Below, piece by piece: positions 5,124 through 6,200 of a DNA stretch of 6,200 nt. Made by a program: the position numbers and the translations under genes. The stretch comes from Oscillospiraceae bacterium. GTDB lineage: Bacteria > Bacillota > Clostridia > Oscillospirales > Ruminococcaceae. The stretch lies in assembly GCA_031285645.1 (NCBI GenBank), contig JAITVU010000224.1, forward strand, positions 1 to 6,200, read 5' to 3'. Below the pieces are notes generated by a model. It saw nothing but the letters and a program-made list of their open reading frames with translations. It had not been told where the DNA came from and ran no database searches. The stretch's first letter is position 1. The number at the start of each line of letters is the position of its first letter.

Positions 5124-5810
5124 TTATCCTTTCAGGACATCCGGAATCTCCGACAGGCGCGCGCAAGTGTAATCGGCGATGGCAGAAATGCCGTCATTAT
5201 GGACTAATATGGTTTTGAGTCCCGCCGCCCGGCCGCCCTTTATATCCGCTTCGGGATTATCCCCGATCATATAGGCGCTATCGGGATCGCCCGCGCGTTT
5301 TAGCGCAAACTGGAAAATTTCCGGTCTCGGCTTTTCATAACCAATAGCGCCCGAAACGATACAGGCCGATATGTAACCGGACAGGCCGATCTCTGTGATC
5401 ACCCGCGGCAGTTCGGGGTAATTGTTGGAGACAATGTAATTGGCGTATCCCTTTTCTTTACACAGACGCAAAGTCTCTATTGCGTCGTCATAGAGTGTAT
5501 AGCTGCTTTTGTGGAGAATGCTGTTTCTAAAATCCCTGTTGATCTCCGCCATGTCGGTTTTCGATACGCCGTTCTCATGATAGAACGCGTCTAAATGTTC
5601 AAACAAATTGCCCCACCACTTCTCCCCGACGCTTTCGGGATAGGCTTTTTCCGGCGTGTGCCATGTGTAGCCTGTCCTCAGGTGCATCCGCAGCGCTTCA
5701 AAATCGACATTGTAGCCTTTTGCTTTCAGGACGCCGTGCAGATTGATCGACCACATTGAACCCGAGTGAACCAATGTGCCGTCAAAATCCCAGAACAATG
5801 CTTTTTTCAT
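5124..5810 (-). CDS. HAD-superfamily hydrolase, phosphoglycolate phosphatase-like
   Basis: A 228-aa cytosolic phosphatase of the haloacid dehalogenase superfamily. Motif I is WDFDGTL, with the nucleophile Asp8 and acid/base Asp10. Motif II is Ser128 (IVSNN). Motif III is Lys160 (GYEKPRPEIF). Motif IV is GDNPEAD with Asp184 and Asp189 for magnesium. Residues about 17-95 between motifs I and II form a helical C1 cap, which sets the substrate; it is rich in aromatic residues (WHTPEKAYPES, EKWWGNLFEHL). The substrate cannot be read from the sequence; sugar phosphates, phosphoglycolate or nucleotides are all possible. The start at 5810 is fixed by GGAGG (5820-5816) 5 nt upstream. A frame extended to 5852 would begin at the predicted transcript start, so it is rejected. 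The gene is transcribed alone from the TATAAT at 5862-5857. Confidence 0.93.
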   Translation of the reverse strand: MKKALFWDFDGTLVHSGSMWSINLHGVLKAKGYNVDFEALRMHLRTGYTWHTPEKAYPESVGEKWWGNLFEHLDAFYHENGVSKTDMAEINRDFRNSILHKSSYTLYDDAIETLRLCKEKGYANYIVSNNYPELPRVITEIGLSGYISACIVSGAIGYEKPRPEIFQFALKRAGDPDSAYMIGDNPEADIKGGRAAGLKTILVHNDGISAIADYTCARLSEIPDVLKG

Positions 5811-5856
5811 GTCATCCTCCCATGTCAGGCGTGTTGCAAAGATTTCGCTCACTGTT

Positions 5857-5862
5857 ATTATA
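5857..5862 (-). promoter_or_regulatory. Consensus -10 box of the HAD gene
   Basis: The minus strand reads TATAAT at 5862-5857, giving a transcript start near 5850 and a leader of about 40 nt. The -35 position falls at the edge of the inverted repeat 5872-5902 and has no recognisable TTGACA. Confidence 0.65.
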
Positions 5863-5871
5863 CTGGTTTCG

Positions 5872-6026
5872 GTTTAAAACAGTCCCGCCGACTGTTTTAA
5901 ACATGTGGCATACGCCACATGTAGCCGCCTGTACAGGCGGTCGAAACGTCGTTCATAATGGATTCCCGCGCATAGCGCGATGCGGGCTGCGCCCGCTGAT
6001 TTAAGACACTGTAACTGTTTTAAATC
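5872..6026. repeat. Dense array of five or six consecutive palindromes
   Basis: In order these are GTTTAAAACAGT/ACTGTTTTAAAC (5872-5902, 7-nt loop), ACATGTGGC/GCCACATGT (5901-5922), the 16-bp palindrome CCGCCTGTACAGGCGG (5925-5940), CCCGC/GCGGG (5965-5986), GCGGGC/GCCCGC (5982-5996), and GATTTAAGACA/TGTTTTAAATC (5998-6026, one G-T pair). The first and last share ACTGTTTTAAA-like arms, so the block is framed by related TTTAAA hairpins. No protein reading is convincing. It lies between the HAD promoter and the permease terminator. It could be a small mobile palindromic element, a composite of several insertions, or a structured RNA. Confidence 0.85.
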
Positions 6027-6045
6027 GACTCCACTATATATAGCA

Positions 6046-6079
6046 ACCCCCTCAAGACCACAGAGGATCCCGAGGGGGT
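6046..6079 (-). terminator. Terminator-like hairpin after the ABC permease gene
   Basis: On the minus strand ACCCCCTC (6079-6072) pairs with GAGGGGGT (6053-6046) across an 18-nt loop. It begins 6 nt after the permease stop codon and is followed by TGCTATATATAG. The tail is T-poor, so efficiency is uncertain, but position and stem strength fit transcript termination. Confidence 0.65.
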
Positions 6080-6085
6080 ACAGAA

Positions 6086-6200
6086 CTATTCCTGCCTGAT
6101 CGCTTCCAGAGCGCTGATCTTCACCGCGCGGTTGGCCGGATAAAAACCGGAGGCCAGGCCGATAAAAGTGGCGAAAACAAGGCCGAGCAAAACAAGCCAA
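6086..6200 (-). CDS. ABC transporter permease, MacB/FtsX family, C-terminal end (partial)
   Basis: The last 37 codons of a minus-strand gene entering from beyond 6200. They read as a final transmembrane helix (WLVLLGLVFATFIGLASGFY) followed by PANRAVKISALEAIRQE and a TAG stop. This ending, a last helix then PAxRAxK, a short spacer and EAIRxE, is characteristic of FtsX/MacB-type permeases, which work with an MJ0796/LolD-type ATPase in export or cell-envelope stress systems. The partner ATPase and the rest of the permease are outside the window. A longer open frame on the same strand in a different phase overlaps this and is a shadow. Confidence 0.85.
   Translation of the reverse strand, partial: WLVLLGLVFATFIGLASGFYPANRAVKISALEAIRQE

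Noticed and set aside
5874..6200. 108-codon minus-strand frame entering from the right edge
   Set aside because: It is out of phase with the permease C-terminus (LASGFYPANRAVKISALEAIR), which is clearly the real reading, and it runs through the terminator and palindromes.

Overview
The window looks like chromosomal DNA of an anaerobic Bacillota, probably class Clostridia (Oscillospirales or Christensenellales-like). The reasons are a clostridial-type S41 peptidase, a GreA of Gram-positive type, strong GGAGG-type ribosome binding sites, TATAAT promoters and moderate GC. This placement is inference; no rRNA or marker gene is present to fix it.

Layout. 96-1379 (+) is a membrane-anchored PDZ/S41 C-terminal processing peptidase, followed by a possible weak terminator. 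1458-2405 (+) is a radical SAM protein with a second cysteine cluster at its C-terminus. 2406-3040 has no intact gene. It holds a 27-bp-arm palindrome, a minus-strand remnant that resembles the N-terminus of a homocysteine S-methyltransferase and stops inside that palindrome, a run of four GC-rich hairpins, and a second minus-strand coding-like fragment. 3078-3929 (+) is a protein of unknown function with its own TATAAT box. 3963-4202 (-) is a convincing structured non-coding RNA, closed by a long terminal stem and possibly of the raiA class. It is divergent from 4350-4829 (+), greA, which has a perfect consensus promoter and a good terminator. 5124-5810 (-) is a HAD-family phosphatase. 6086-6200 (-) is the C-terminus of a MacB/FtsX-type ABC transporter permease with a terminator-like hairpin.

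The genes do not form one pathway. They are separate housekeeping or accessory units with their own signals, apart from possible read-through from the S41 peptidase into the radical SAM gene. What ties the window together is the density of perfect inverted repeats between genes: more than a dozen hairpins, two of them in dense clusters (2630-2729 and 5872-6026), several with a TTTAAA core. Some lie exactly where genes are broken or where a promoter -35 box should be, and one lies inside the radical SAM gene. The two observations most worth pursuing are the minus-strand RNA at 3963-4202 and this palindrome family with the gene remnants it borders.
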